DNA from: Clytia hemisphaerica
Lineage: Eukaryota; Cnidaria; Hydrozoa; Leptothecata; Clytiidae
Length of the DNA stretch: 64,000 nucleotides
Reading direction: 5' to 3'
NCBI GenBank assembly: GCA_902728285.1
Contig: CACVBU010000791.1
Location: 186,001-250,000 of the forward strand
Position 1 is the stretch's first letter; the number at the start of each line of letters is the position of its first letter. The position numbers and the translations under genes were made by a program. This document shows, in pieces, positions 35,984 to 47,900 of the stretch. The notes under the pieces were generated by a model. It did not search any database. It worked only from the letters and a program-made list of their open reading frames with translations, and had not been told where the DNA came from.

Positions 35984-38900
35984 TTAGGCTTTATCACCGC
36001 CATAAACCGTTATTTTCCAATCTAAGACGACACCCGAGCAATCTTCACCTCTCTGACATTCAATTTTAGGATCTTCATAACCAGCGTTAATTTGAACACG
36101 TGGTTCACCCGTTTCTTCTTCTTGAACTTGCACCTTCTTGAAAAGATGTGAAGTCTTTTTATTATGACGGTGTGGAATTCGAGCTCTTGAATCCTTCTCT
36201 ATAGAAACCTCTTGTACTCTGTTTTGTTCATTTACTTCTAATAAGCGACCGACTGTTTCGCCGCGCGGCCGTGGTATAGTGCTTTTACGTGATATCAAAT
36301 CATCTAATTCTTCTAAGAGTTCATTTCTATAGTCTTTGTTATTCTCTACCGTATTGCCATCTTTAGATCTTTCGATATTTGGGATATCGCTTCGTTTCAC
36401 TCCTTTAGGGTATGGTAAGGTGAAGAATGGATCCTAAAATAAAACGAATTTCAGCTGTCAGTTTAGTGTTATTAGAAAATACCTTATCAACCAATCTTCA
36501 TAATAGCGCTTTCAACGCCAGCTCTTAATCCGCCACAGGTCCAAAATATCGCCAATTATTGTCGGCGTCAAAAGGACCGAAATGTTGGTTAAAAGTAAAG
36601 CTTTTCTCTATTACTCGATAGGAGTGCTCACTGGGATCGCAGCTTGGTTTAACTTCAGATGGTATTTGAGATTCAAGCTAAAGATAAGAGCGCCTGACAA
36701 CAAATTACAAAAAATCAAGATTTTGCCCCCTATGTTGATGAGAAGATTTTTGGGAATTCAAATTCCCTGGACTTATGGTAATTTTTAATGAATCCATTTG
36801 AAGGAAGTTCATTATTTATGTACCTTTTCTCTTCGTTGGTCCCATTCTTTATGTTTGCTTTTCATTTGAGCATCAATCACATCTTCTTCAAGAGATTCAA
36901 CGTCGTTGTTGGAATCAGAACCGAAGGAGGCCGCCTCTACATCATCTTCCGGATTATTGGCTACTACCACGTGCCATGATCCTTTTTTGTGGTCCGTCTC
37001 ACCTGAAACAAAATGGAACTACAACTTATTAAAGATTTGAATTGAGACGATTTGGGGGCTTGAAGACTCGCTGTTATACGGTTTAAGGACTCAATAACAA
37101 AAAAACATCTTAACTTTTTGACACTATATAACCAGGCCCTTTCAGATTGCCAGGGTTTTTTTACACCACCCATAATCACTTTTGATCTAGACTAGAAGTT
37201 GTTTTTTGTAACAGATTTGGAACACACATTCCCTACCATGAAATAAACTAAATAGAATGATGAAGGGTAGATAAGGAAATTTAACAATGTACGAGTCTGT
37301 TTTCCCATCTCTCTACCAATTCAATGATATATATAAAAAAAACACTTACCCCAATAAAAGACGCTCATGAAATTCCATTTATCCAAACCTTCAGTCGAAT
37401 CGTCATATTTTCGAGTACTCAACATTTCACTTTCTGTCCCTGCAGGTGAGAAAAGCTTTACAGAGACGTCGCCACGTCGTTTATGGACAAAGCTGACGGT
37501 CAAAACGACGTGTTCTAATCTTTCGGGCATTCCTCGTTTAACATCAGCGTCATCCTCATCTTCCAAGCATTCTGTGGCTCGTGCTGAGAAACGGATGGCG
37601 CCTGCTTTGGATGGAATATTTCTATAAAAAAGGATTTATTGGAGCATTCAAAGTAAGTTGATTGATTATGACTTAGGTTTATTGATTTATGTTGGATTAA
37701 ATTTGGCTGATTTTACCAGTTTTAAGGTAAATCCTCTAAGATTCTCAAAAAGGACCAGTACGCCTCACATTTTAAATACCCGTTAAAATTTACGTTATTA
37801 TTTCAGCTCAAAAATTTACTTAAGACAGTCTTTTTAGATCAATTTTGCATACGCCAAATTAAATGATCAACCGCAAAAATAAGTTGACGTAATGTATTTA
37901 AGGTAAAATGAGATGGTCGGAGACTTTTTGGAACAAATACTTCACAGAAAAACCGTTTTAGTTTTTATGGTGATATACATACGATGTAACGACCTATCTA
38001 AGAAATCTCGAGAAAAAGTTATGGTATCCCAAATCAAAATCGTAAATATCTTCTACGCAGAAAAACTTACGCTTTTTCATTATTTTTTGCGATAACACAT
38101 TTGACATGGTTTCCTAACGGCTTCATATTTTTAGCAGCTTTGACCAGTTCTTCTGCGTCCAAACGACCGAAACCAAATTTTAGATTATAATGAAAATCAG
38201 CTCCATTTCTTTTCCATCCATCATCTACGGGTGAAGTGATTTGAGCTGAACGCACTATTGCATCTTGTACTTGGCGCCAATTCAAGTCTGGACTAAAATT
38301 TGGAAACAATTTGTTTAGAGATTTGAATTCGTAGCATAGTGAAGCCATGGCCGTAGTGTAAAGTTAAAACATTCGGCTATGGTGTGCAAGGTCATAGGTT
38401 CAAACCCCTTGCACTTAAAACCTCGCTGCTAAATGCTTAGCAATTAAAGCAAATGATCAAGGGAAAGCTGGGAAATCCAGGGAGAAAGAGTGGCTTCCTA
38501 CGTACGAGAAGACAGTTATCGAAAGAAAAGCCTTCAAGTCGCCTCTGACTACAATCTCATTACTTAATCAATCAAAAGCTTGTGTTATTTCGAATGAATA
38601 AATTGCACCAGATAACAGATTAGGCAGCTTCAATATCAATCCAAGAACTATGAATTTTCTAAGGAAGACATACTTGGATTCAAGAAGGAGAGCAATAACA
38701 CCAGCAGCAAGAGGGGCCGATGCAGAAGTCCCTTTGAACTCTTCTGTACAACCATGATATAAATCCGTTGTCACCTAAAATTATAAAAGTAGAGATGTTT
38801 AAGGAATTTACCAGCTGTAATGTTAACAAGTTCAACTTAGTCAACTTGTACAGCGTATGCGTTTGGCTTCTTGACATCACCAACACATGTTAAGCTAATA

Positions 38901-41900
38901 AAGGATAAAAGCAAGTCCGAGAAAATTCATCAGGCCAAGATATTCAAAGCAAAAGATGAAAATTTTGATTAAAAAACAGCTATATTTCGTATATTATCAT
39001 ATACATCATTCAGCCAAATGATTTCTGTAAAACAAAGTTGAGCTTAAAAACGCTATTACAACAGGTTGTTTCTGCTTTTTAACCAAATTTTCATTCATTC
39101 ATTTATTCATTCATTCATTCATTCATTCATTCAGAAGGACAGACTTACCATGGGGTTTTCTCTACCCTCTCTATGAGAAGCTCCATTGAATGTCACAGCA
39201 AGAGTGGACGAACATTTTTCTGTGTAGTAGGCTGATGTACCGTGATCACCAATGCAACCAATAGAAATAGTGTATATTGACGTCGTATATCCGTCACAAT
39301 TACAATCGTCGTCCGTCAGCCCTCCATTGCCCGTCGCCCAAACGAATATGTTGCCTTTTTTGTCTCGACCCTATGAGCAAGAAAACATTAAATTCATTCG
39401 AGTGTTACAGCTAACTATTTTGCAGTGACTTTGTCTCAAGGTTTTTTAAGGCCCCGTTTTACTGTGGACTATATACTTCATCTTCTAAAGGCTAATCTAT
39501 CGGTCCTAGCTTTACCTTATTACCAAAAATTATGAAAACAAAACCATAGAAAATACATACATACCTCGATAGCTGCTTTTTTGAGAGCATTCGTAGCAAT
39601 AGGACCCGGCTTTCCAAACGTTTTCCCATCATCTTTGGGTCCCCAACAATTGATATAAATATCGACATGATCATTTTTAAATCCCAAGGCAGCAGCTTCT
39701 AGCGCATCCGTAGCTTGACCATCAAGCATTCGGACACCTCCAACTTTAGCGTTATAAGCGACGCCCACACCGCAGATTGAATTGTTTGCGGCCGCAACTG
39801 CTTCACCGGCGCATCGTGTACCGTGGCTAAAAGAAAAGATTTGTGTGGTAATTTTTTGAAAGATTGGTTTAAATTTCCTTTCGTTCATTCGAAAGCTCTC
39901 AAAAAACTATATAGAAAACTTTTAAACGGGTATAGCCGATTTCATTACCTAACTCGAGATATTTCATGCGCAAGTTCCACTTTTCGCCACATTTTGGTCT
40001 AAAATTGACCATAAATTGCATCTTCTGCGTGAATTATCTCGAGCTAGGTAATGAAATCGGCTATACCCGTTTAAAAGTTTTCTATATAGTTTTTTGAGAG
40101 CTTTCGAATGATTTTGATGATATTGTCTGAAAATGAGTTTGAAATTTTCAAAAATTTTCGACCTTAGGGTTTTGCCTGGGGAAAAAAGAAATTGCCCAAA
40201 AAAGGGATGTTCCACCTGTGGGATTTTAGGGGAATTTTTCCTGAGGCATAAGCATCCTATAGAGAAGGTTCTGGAGAAAGTTTCAGCTAGATATTATTTT
40301 TTTCCTACAAATAGCCTATACTTTTGTAACACGACCACACTATAAGTAATTGTATAAATCAATAACTAACTATAATTATCCAAATTCCCTTAAATCGAAC
40401 AAATTTGAGTTATTCGTTCGTATTCGAGTTTTGTAGATTTTACTGTATCCACCTGTCAATAGAATAATGGTCACATCCTGTCTAATTATTTCCCCAAGTT
40501 TGATTCACTTTGATCGCTCAGTGCAAATATTTGTATGAATATCTTACCAATTATCGGGATCGGTGTCCCTGGGCATCGGATCTTCGTCATTGTCATTCAA
40601 ATCACAACTGGCTTTCTCATCCTGAAATTATTGAAAATGAAATATGAGTACGATTATTTAAGAAAATGATTACGTTAGTAGTCTGTGTTTTACTGAGTGA
40701 AAGTTTTGAAGTTTTGAAATTTTGAAATCTTGTACTGTAATTTCACGGACGAAAATAAGAATTCGACGGTATTCGGTATTTTATTCATTAAAAATGACTT
40801 ACGCATATTACGAATACACGATTCTTTTATAGAAATAACTTCTATAAGGATATCAGGGTGAGATTTCGGAGTTAGAACAATAGGCCTTAACAATCTATTG
40901 TTTAGAACAATTGAAAAATTAAAATAATGCTCACCCTCAGCCAAAGCACATTATCTTATAAAAAAGCGTGTAGTTACAGCTCTCATATCAATCGTTTTTT
41001 GTCTCGATTAGAGGTTAATTTTCTTAAGATTTTTATGAAAACTAATTAAAACTTACATAGTTTGGTTGTAGATCTGGATGTGTGTGATCAAGTCCTATGA
41101 ATGAGAAAAATTGATTTAGTGAAAACCGAAAGTTTTCACCCTTTGTTGGTTCGAAAGCAGAAAGTTTGTGCTCTTAAAAAAAATTGAAAAATTCCAAACT
41201 TTTGAAAGCTAGGTTTTAGATTTAATAAAAATACCTTACTCCTAGTATGCTATCAAAAGGTTCTCTATTTTCATTGAAATACTTCCCCAACGAAGCTCAA
41301 AGTTTTATAGATATTGATAGGGACTAACATTTCCTCTAAGCATAACAAGTTTCTGAAGAAATTTCAATGTTTTTAGATACACGTTTTTTTTTTATAAGGA
41401 ACCTTAACTTTGCTCTGAGCCTGGAGTTCCTTATTTTTACAGAGAATTTCAGTCTCAAAGTTCCTTATCGAGTTCCTTACGACATAGGAAATTTTGAACT
41501 TTTTGCCCCTTGAAAGATCAAAATTTGGTCAAATAAGTCCCAATAAGGTACATTATTTTCAAATCCACTTATTCTCAGCCTGAGCAGTTCCTTAACAATT
41601 CCTTATTTTTTGAACCATTTTCAGCCTCGAGTTCCTTATAAACGTGTTCCTTATTAAAAAAAAACGTATTTCCTTCCATTTTCCATTTTCAAATATAAAG
41701 ATAGCCACACCGTGACCACCAATAATGAGAAATTATATCGTTTATTTTGCTTTGTCAGCATAGAGGCGCGCATCCTTTCAATGTCATAAAAAAGAATATC
41801 TTTATTTTCACTTGGCTTACCTTTCCTCTAAGCATGAAGACAACTTTCTGAAAACAATTAAATGGTTAAAACTTAGTTCCCCATAAAGAACTTGGCTTAC

Positions 41901-44373
41901 CATCATCTAGAACACTGATGACAATACCCTTGCCAGTATATCCTTGTTTCCAAACATTGGACACCTTCAAATCAACTCCTCCTGGACTGTGGCCCTGTCC
42001 ATTGTTATGCTATAAAAAACGAGAAGTTACTTAATTGGACAGGATGATTTTTAATGACTAAATAATCATAGTCAATTTAATTTGTTGGTATTACCAGCCG
42101 AAATCAGATTATAGATTACGAGATTGAATCAGCAAGCTAAAGTACATTTCAAATTAGCTAGTGGTAAATTTTCAATTGCGTAATTTTGATAGATTTCGAA
42201 TTAGATAGCGATTTTATACTTTTTGGAAAGGCAATCCGGAGTGGAATATTATGCGTATAAAATGTTTCTAAAATTTTCAAACACGAAGATGAAAAACGAA
42301 AAATAAAAAAATTAGCTTTTTATCTAGCAATGCTATAACCACCATTTTTAGACTTGAGAAACTTCAATCTTTGCAGAATCAATGTCAGATGTGAAATTTT
42401 TCTTCGAAAAAAAACAATTCAGTCGAAAGATATTTGACACGAAAGGAGGCTAGGTAGGCTTTTCCAAAGTTTTTTAGTTCTACAAGAAAAGACGAAAAGA
42501 CGGGGGTTAACGAATGAGTTACAGCATCGATGGTTACAATTTGTTAATTACCAACATAGTTTCTACCCCCCTACATTTAGGGGGGCTTGGGCTTTGATGA
42601 ACAAGGGTGGTGTTAAAAGTATGGCTTTCCTAAGGGGGGGGTTTAACTGTTCAGAGCGTAATTAAGCTCAAACTTTTGTGTTGTAAAAAACCACCTGTGA
42701 AGCATCAAAAATTTATATTACATGTTCATTCATAAAACAGGAGACATAAGTGATGTAATTCCGTTGGTGAAACAAAGTACACCGTTTTCGTGAGACAGGG
42801 GTGAAATTTCCATTCGTGAGAGTGAGACAGTGGTCACTGTCCCTTTGTGAGACAGGGGTGTTTTTCCATTCGAGAGACATGGGTTTATTGTCCCGTCATG
42901 AGTCAGGGGTGTAATTTGCATTAATGAGACATTGGTGTATTTTAAATACGCAAAATATAGGTTTACATTACATTTATGAGACAGTGGTGAACCGTTTCTT
43001 TATAAAACAGGGTTGTACATTCTTTCATGAAGATGTCATTTTCTTCAACCTTTTAGATTTGAGTTTACTTTTCATTTATGGAGCTTAATTTCCATCAACG
43101 AGAGAACAGTGTAGGGGGGGTTTGTAGGGGTTAGAAATACCGATTTCCCGTCAAAGTTTTTGCTGAATCCCGGAATCCCGAAAATTGAAAAATAACACCG
43201 TCACACGTTTGTACAGGTTCAAATACCGGCATAATGACAAAAAATAAGGCCAAATACCGTCACCGTCTGATTTTGAAACACCGTTTTCCCGTCTTTTTTT
43301 TCGTCAAATCCCGTAATACCGTACTAAAAAAGGGCCAATTCCGTGACACCGTAAAAGTACAAACCCCTCCCCGGTGTACCTACCAAGTACCACATTTTTT
43401 TGAATTCAGGATCTGTTGGATAACCATCTCGTTTAAACCTTTCCAAAACTTTCTGTTGTGTAGCTTTCAGTACTTCTTTTTCATTGGTTAACAAACCAGT
43501 CTTGATGTGATCTCGCTTTTCAATCTTACTGGATGTCTCCACATGCTTGAAGTGGAAATATCCGTCTTGATTACCAATCTAAAATGAAAATGTGAACGGT
43601 TTCAGGATTTTGTGGTTTAGTTTTTGTTGAAAATGCAAACCCATTTAGCAATGATTAGGTTAATTATGGTGAGAGATATCTGACTTTCGTTTAAAAAGTG
43701 TTGAGTACTATATTGAGGAGTATGCTCAGGAAGCGTGTCAGAAAATTTTCTAAATTCTTTAATGGCTTATGGGTAAGTAGCCCACAAGTAGCTGCTTCAT
43801 TTTGGTTAATGTACTAAGTAGTTTCATTTTTGCAGCAAAAGTAAGAGTAGGATTTTAAGAACAATTTGAGGCTCAAAGTGTCATAAAATAAGAACAGCCG
43901 AGCCTTTCAACAAAAGCTTACTGATTCTTATAAGTACAATACAAGAGTGTATTAGACCTGGAATTAGACTACATATTTTAGGGTAAAACTTGCTAATCTA
44001 ATGATACCACCAGGGAACTTCATTATTACCACCACCAACAATACCACCCACTACTCCATACCTTTCCTATATTGATAAAGCCATGTTTCTTGGCGATAGT
44101 ATCGGCTATTTCTTTTGAAGGTGGATCAACTTTCACCGCCCATGTGTTTGTATAAAATTGACGTTTATTGTTCTCTGGAAACTCATTCTGTAAATATTCT
44201 CTATGCCGGCGCTGTAGGTATCGTTTGACCTTCTCACGGCCTGTTGGCGTCAGATAAACGCGCTTCTGTCCTGGCAAACCGTCCGTTATACTCAACGCTA
44301 TTATGTTAAACGTCACGACCATTAAAACGCATTTAACCATACTGTTAATAGAAAAGCTTGTAGGGTGCTTCAT
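35984..44373 (-). CDS. Proprotein convertase A (furin/kexin-type, S8B)
   Basis: Secretory-pathway serine endoprotease that should cut precursors after paired basic residues. Exons (minus order): 44062-44373, 43384-43578, 41901-42009, 41057-41094, 40548-40621, 39565-39826, 39149-39370, 38674-38774, 38071-38292, 37350-37621, 36824-37002, 35984-36433. They sum to 2436 nt (811 aa), all phases closing. A signal peptide lies at about residues 12-30 ([17 protein letters not shown]). The prodomain ends in the autocleavage site RFKR (151-154). Catalytic residues: Asp204 (SVLDDG), His244 (CHGTRC), oxyanion Asn345 (ATGNGG), Ser421 (GTSASAP). The P domain follows ([26 protein letters not shown]). Its last strand ([13 protein letters not shown]) comes only after an acidic insertion of about 150 residues. 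The protein then stops, with no Cys-rich or membrane segment, so it is probably soluble or secreted. Paralogue of the gene at 44995. Confidence 0.95.
38346..38540 (+). mobile_element. Possible SINE with pol III boxes
   Basis: A box A-like TGGCCGTAGTG (38348-38358) and a box B-like GGTTCAAACCC (38397-38407) are spaced as in tRNA-derived SINEs. The flanking GTGCAAGG..CCTTGCAC pairs around the T loop rather than forming an acceptor stem. It lies in the intron between convertase A exons 8 and 9, directly beside the acceptor of exon 9. The 3' limit is uncertain. Confidence 0.4.
39091..39132. repeat. (TCAT)n microsatellite
   Basis: About ten ATTC/TCAT units with one interruption, in the intron just downstream of convertase A exon 7. 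Confidence 0.9.
39887..40340. mobile_element. Long hairpin element, relative of 7296-8965
   Basis: Arms of about 80 bases (39887-39967, and inverted at about 40030-40109) pair almost perfectly around a loop of about 62 bases. The arms contain TATAGCCGATTTCATTACCT. The right-hand 230 bases continue as in 8740-8965. The loop and left arm are the inverse of about 8575-8740, so the structure is a fold-back of one end of that family. It lies in convertase A intron 5, about 60 bases from exon 6. Confidence 0.75.
41378..41668. mobile_element. TACACG-type MITE, GTTCCTTA word
   Basis: Left terminus TACACG-T(n)-ATAAGGAAC, right terminus GTTCCTTATT-A(n)-CGTA (slightly decayed). About eight GTTCCTTA words alternate with GAGCCTGG, TTTCAGTCTC, CTCAGCCTGAG and TTTCAGCCTC. 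It lies in convertase A intron 3. Confidence 0.8.
42730..43020. repeat. Degenerate tandem repeat, GAGACAGGGGTG core
   Basis: A loosely periodic array (about 30-45 bases per unit) built on CATTCGTGAGACAGGGGTG-like units, with six to eight recognisable units. It lies in convertase A intron 2, immediately left of the element at 43110. Confidence 0.55.
43110..43378. mobile_element. Inverted-repeat element, ACACCGT / CCCGT words
   Basis: The ends share GTGTA..GGGG..GGTTTGTA in inverse. The body repeats ACACCGT, ATACCGT and TCCCGT many times. Its right end lies within about five bases of the convertase A exon 2 splice donor (minus strand, TTG/GTAGGT at 43384/43383). Target duplication not resolved. 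Confidence 0.5.
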
Positions 44374-44994
44374 TTTTCCGAGCCAGGTAATTCTAAGGAT
44401 TTTTCAATACCGGCTTTTTCGCTTTATTTTTCCATGGCCATTTCAATCAACATTAAATATTTAAAACCGTAAAAAAAGCCATTTATATATTTAGGTTTAT
44501 AATTAATTCATTTTGATGTTTTTTCTTCTCTTTAATTGTTATATCTTTGCTTTAAAATAAAAAGTGTTGTAGTTATACTGAAAGTGAGCTTATGAATGTT
44601 CGAATTATATTTTATTCGATTTTTATCCCAAAAATATATTCTTTTGATGGAATACATAGAAAAATTCGAATCTTTTTTTCCTAGCACTCATATTGAGCAT
44701 ATCAAAACAAAAAACAATACTGTTTCACGCCTAAATGATTTCATTCCATAAAACAAGCGGCTAAAATTGCAAAAGCCTCGACAGCTCCTCTTCTGCATCA
44801 AAATTTCATTATCGGCAGCTCTGATATTGATTTTTGATTTTTTTTTATTAAAATATTGAAATTTTGTTTATGTAAGAATTTTGGGAATTTTTTGGGTAAA
44901 AAGTGTGAAAGATGTGACAAAATGGATTTTGTTTGATTTTATCGGTTTCGAGCTTTTTGTTTTGGCACTATCCTAAGTGCTTGAAGCAAAGGGT
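44374..44994. promoter_or_regulatory. Shared upstream region of the two convertases
   Basis: 621 bases between divergent start codons. AT-rich with no repeat element I can recognise. It must hold both promoters, but I see no decisive TATA or factor site. Confidence 0.4.
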
Positions 44995-47900
44995 ATGGAA
45001 AGTAATCTATTAACGTTCGTTTTGCTTATTACAAGTACTATTGTATACCAAAGCGACGCATTCCGAGTCATCAAGAACAGTCAATACGGCAAGAAGCAGC
45101 GATTTCATTCGCAAGCTCAGTTCGATAAAATACATAAATTTTTACAACGTAGATACTCGATAGCACATCAGAATGGAACTAGTGATGATAAACATTCATA
45201 TTACACAAACTCATGGGCTGTTCATGTTTTCCCACCGGAGAAAATAATCGCAGATCGTATTGCTGAAAAGCATGGTTTCGTCAATATAGGTCCGGTAAGG
45301 GAATTCGAATCATATAGCCTAAAGTTATGTTGTTTTCGGTGTCAATGGTTTTTGAAATGTGTATTTACCTGCTTATGAGTGCGTTACAGTAGCAAGAAGG
45401 AGGGGTGTAGGGTGCAGAGAGGGCAGTAAATCAAAAATTGCTTCGGCCGCTTAATTTTTAACAAACATGTTCCGAATTAGGGGTGCCAAAATTCTATTTC
45501 CTTCAATTTATCCTCTCAATCTTGGCCAAGCCACCAATAAAGTTCTCCTATTAAATCATACCTATCGTGTCTTTTTATAGATTGGTAATCTACCGGGCCA
45601 TTTTCACTTCAAACATGATAAAATAAGCAGTAAACGTAAAAAACGAGAAATCAAGAAAACTGATCTTTTGGAGCTCGAAAATGAGGTAAAGTTTACTCAT
45701 CAAAAATTTGCCAGTTGTAAAACATTTCAGTTCTTTTTCAAATTACTGTATGTATCTTTAGAACAGTTAGGATTATGAGTTCTTGTAAAATTCTAAATGT
45801 TCTTGTAGATCAGACCACTATTTTGGGTTTCTATAACATCGGTTGCGGATTTTTGGTCCATTGTAGCCATTTTTCTCCTGACCTGAATTTTTTTTCACAT
45901 TTCTGAAGGGTTTTGACACTTTTGCTAAATAGTCCTGAAAGAGTACTACAAGGAAATTATGGTATTATTTGTTACGTTTCGACTGTTGGGAACTAGTTTT
46001 TGGCTTTTCGTCTTGCTATTTGGCTACCCAAGTTGAAATGTTCTTTTTTGCAAAGTTTTTTTCTCTTTCTCAGTTCATGATTTTGACACAAAAGTTTCAA
46101 TTAATATTCATAAAATCTATTGAATTGTACATTGTTTATTGAAACCAGCACGAATAAGTGACGTCAATATATTTTAACGTCAAAATAATTTTACATTTTT
46201 AACGTCAAAATGATTTTTTTGCATACCATGGCGGCTTAAGAAAGGCATATCTTTTTTTAAATTGATTTTCGTGATTTCCCGTAAGCAAAAAAGTTGTTCA
46301 GAATTAAATATCCTTTCCAACAGTATATAATATGTTAGGGTTTTTCGAAGATGAAATTTTTGCAAAAAAAGTGCTGACGTCAACAGAAACATCATTTTCA
46401 AGAGTGTCTCTCTCATTTTTTATTTTTCTTACTTCATGATGAACCTCTGTACAAAATTTCAGAGCTCTATCACAATTTGAAGTATACATGTGATAATCCG
46501 CCCCACTACCCATGTGATTGCCCTGGAAATTTAAATAGTGAGAATTCTTTTATTTCCAGGTTCAATATGCAATCCAACAGAAGATCTTGAAAAGATTCAA
46601 ACGAGACAATCAACTTGTTTTCAATGATCCTATGTTTCAAGATATGTGGTACTTGGTCAGTTCCCTAGAATTTCGGTTTTATCTCAAAAATCTTTGCGGT
46701 TTGGTAAGCCAGAAATCAAGGCAAATCTTAAAAATCATAAATGTACAAAAAGCCTCGATAGATAACGCTATAGTAGCCGGCAGCCGTATCATTAGCCTTT
46801 TGATTCCAGGCTTAGTTGTCTAGGGATGTCTGTTTACCAACGAAACTGAGAACTATGTACCACCAGTTTCATAATTTGTACCGATAAGGTAATAAAACTT
46901 TTTCAGGTTATAAGTCTTGGGAATTTTAGAACTTTTAATTAAACTTAGCAAATACGCAATTATCTGATAATTTGTTTTTTAATATCTCATTTGTAGGAAA
47001 ACACAGGTCAGACGGACGGTCCGCCGGGTGTTGATTTGAATGTCATGAATGTTTGGAAACAAGGTCTATCCGGACAAGGGATTGTAATTAGTGTTCTTGA
47101 TGATGGTAAGTTAAATTCATGCAATATTTTCATCATGCAAAGAGGATCTGGAGTTCCCGAGTTATTCCTGAACTTGCATATTCGATTCATTTGAAACTTG
47201 TTTTTTTTTATTCTTTGTTCTTTTGAAGTGAAGTCATGATAAAACATATAGTTCATATACTTTAGGTCTCGATCACACTCATCCGGACTTAGAGCCTAAT
47301 TATGTAAGTATCAAGAATTTTCATCTGCTTAACTTGTCTCAGAAAAAGACGAACTTTAACAAGTGACTTCAATCTCGGTATTATCATCTTTTCAATCAAA
47401 TTTTGAGTTTTCAGTTTTTACAAAGTCGCCATTTATTCAATCGCCTCTAGTCCATATTTCTTACCACTTAATGGTCAGTGCAGTCATTAAGATTAAAGTA
47501 AAAGCCGCTTACTTACCACTGGGCGAAATAAGAGATTTCCAATCCTGGAAATATCTTGAAAGTATGATATTTCCATATACTTTTGTAAATATGGAAATAT
47601 GACTTTTCTATATTTCCAAAAATTAGAAATATCTTGAAAATATGATACCTTATCGGGGAAAACTTCGTCGGGGAAAAGTGTGGAAAAGTGACGAAATGTC
47701 GGCCAAGTGACGAAAATTTTCCCCGACCTTAATGCGCTTACCAAAACCAGCAAGTGACGAATATTTTTCCCCGACGAAAATCTTTCCCGACGAAAATTTT
47801 CCCCGACGAAAATTTTCCCCGACGAAGTTTTCCCCGATAAGGTATTTCCACAACTTTGGAAATATAGAAAAGTCAAACTTCCATATTTACAAAAGTATAT

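Noticed and set aside
39091-39132. Regular short repeat considered as an array of interest
   Set aside because: It is a plain tetranucleotide microsatellite with no spacers.
44977-44994. In-frame GTG upstream of convertase B ATG
   Set aside because: ATG at 44995 directly precedes a good signal peptide. A GTG start is not credible in an animal gene.
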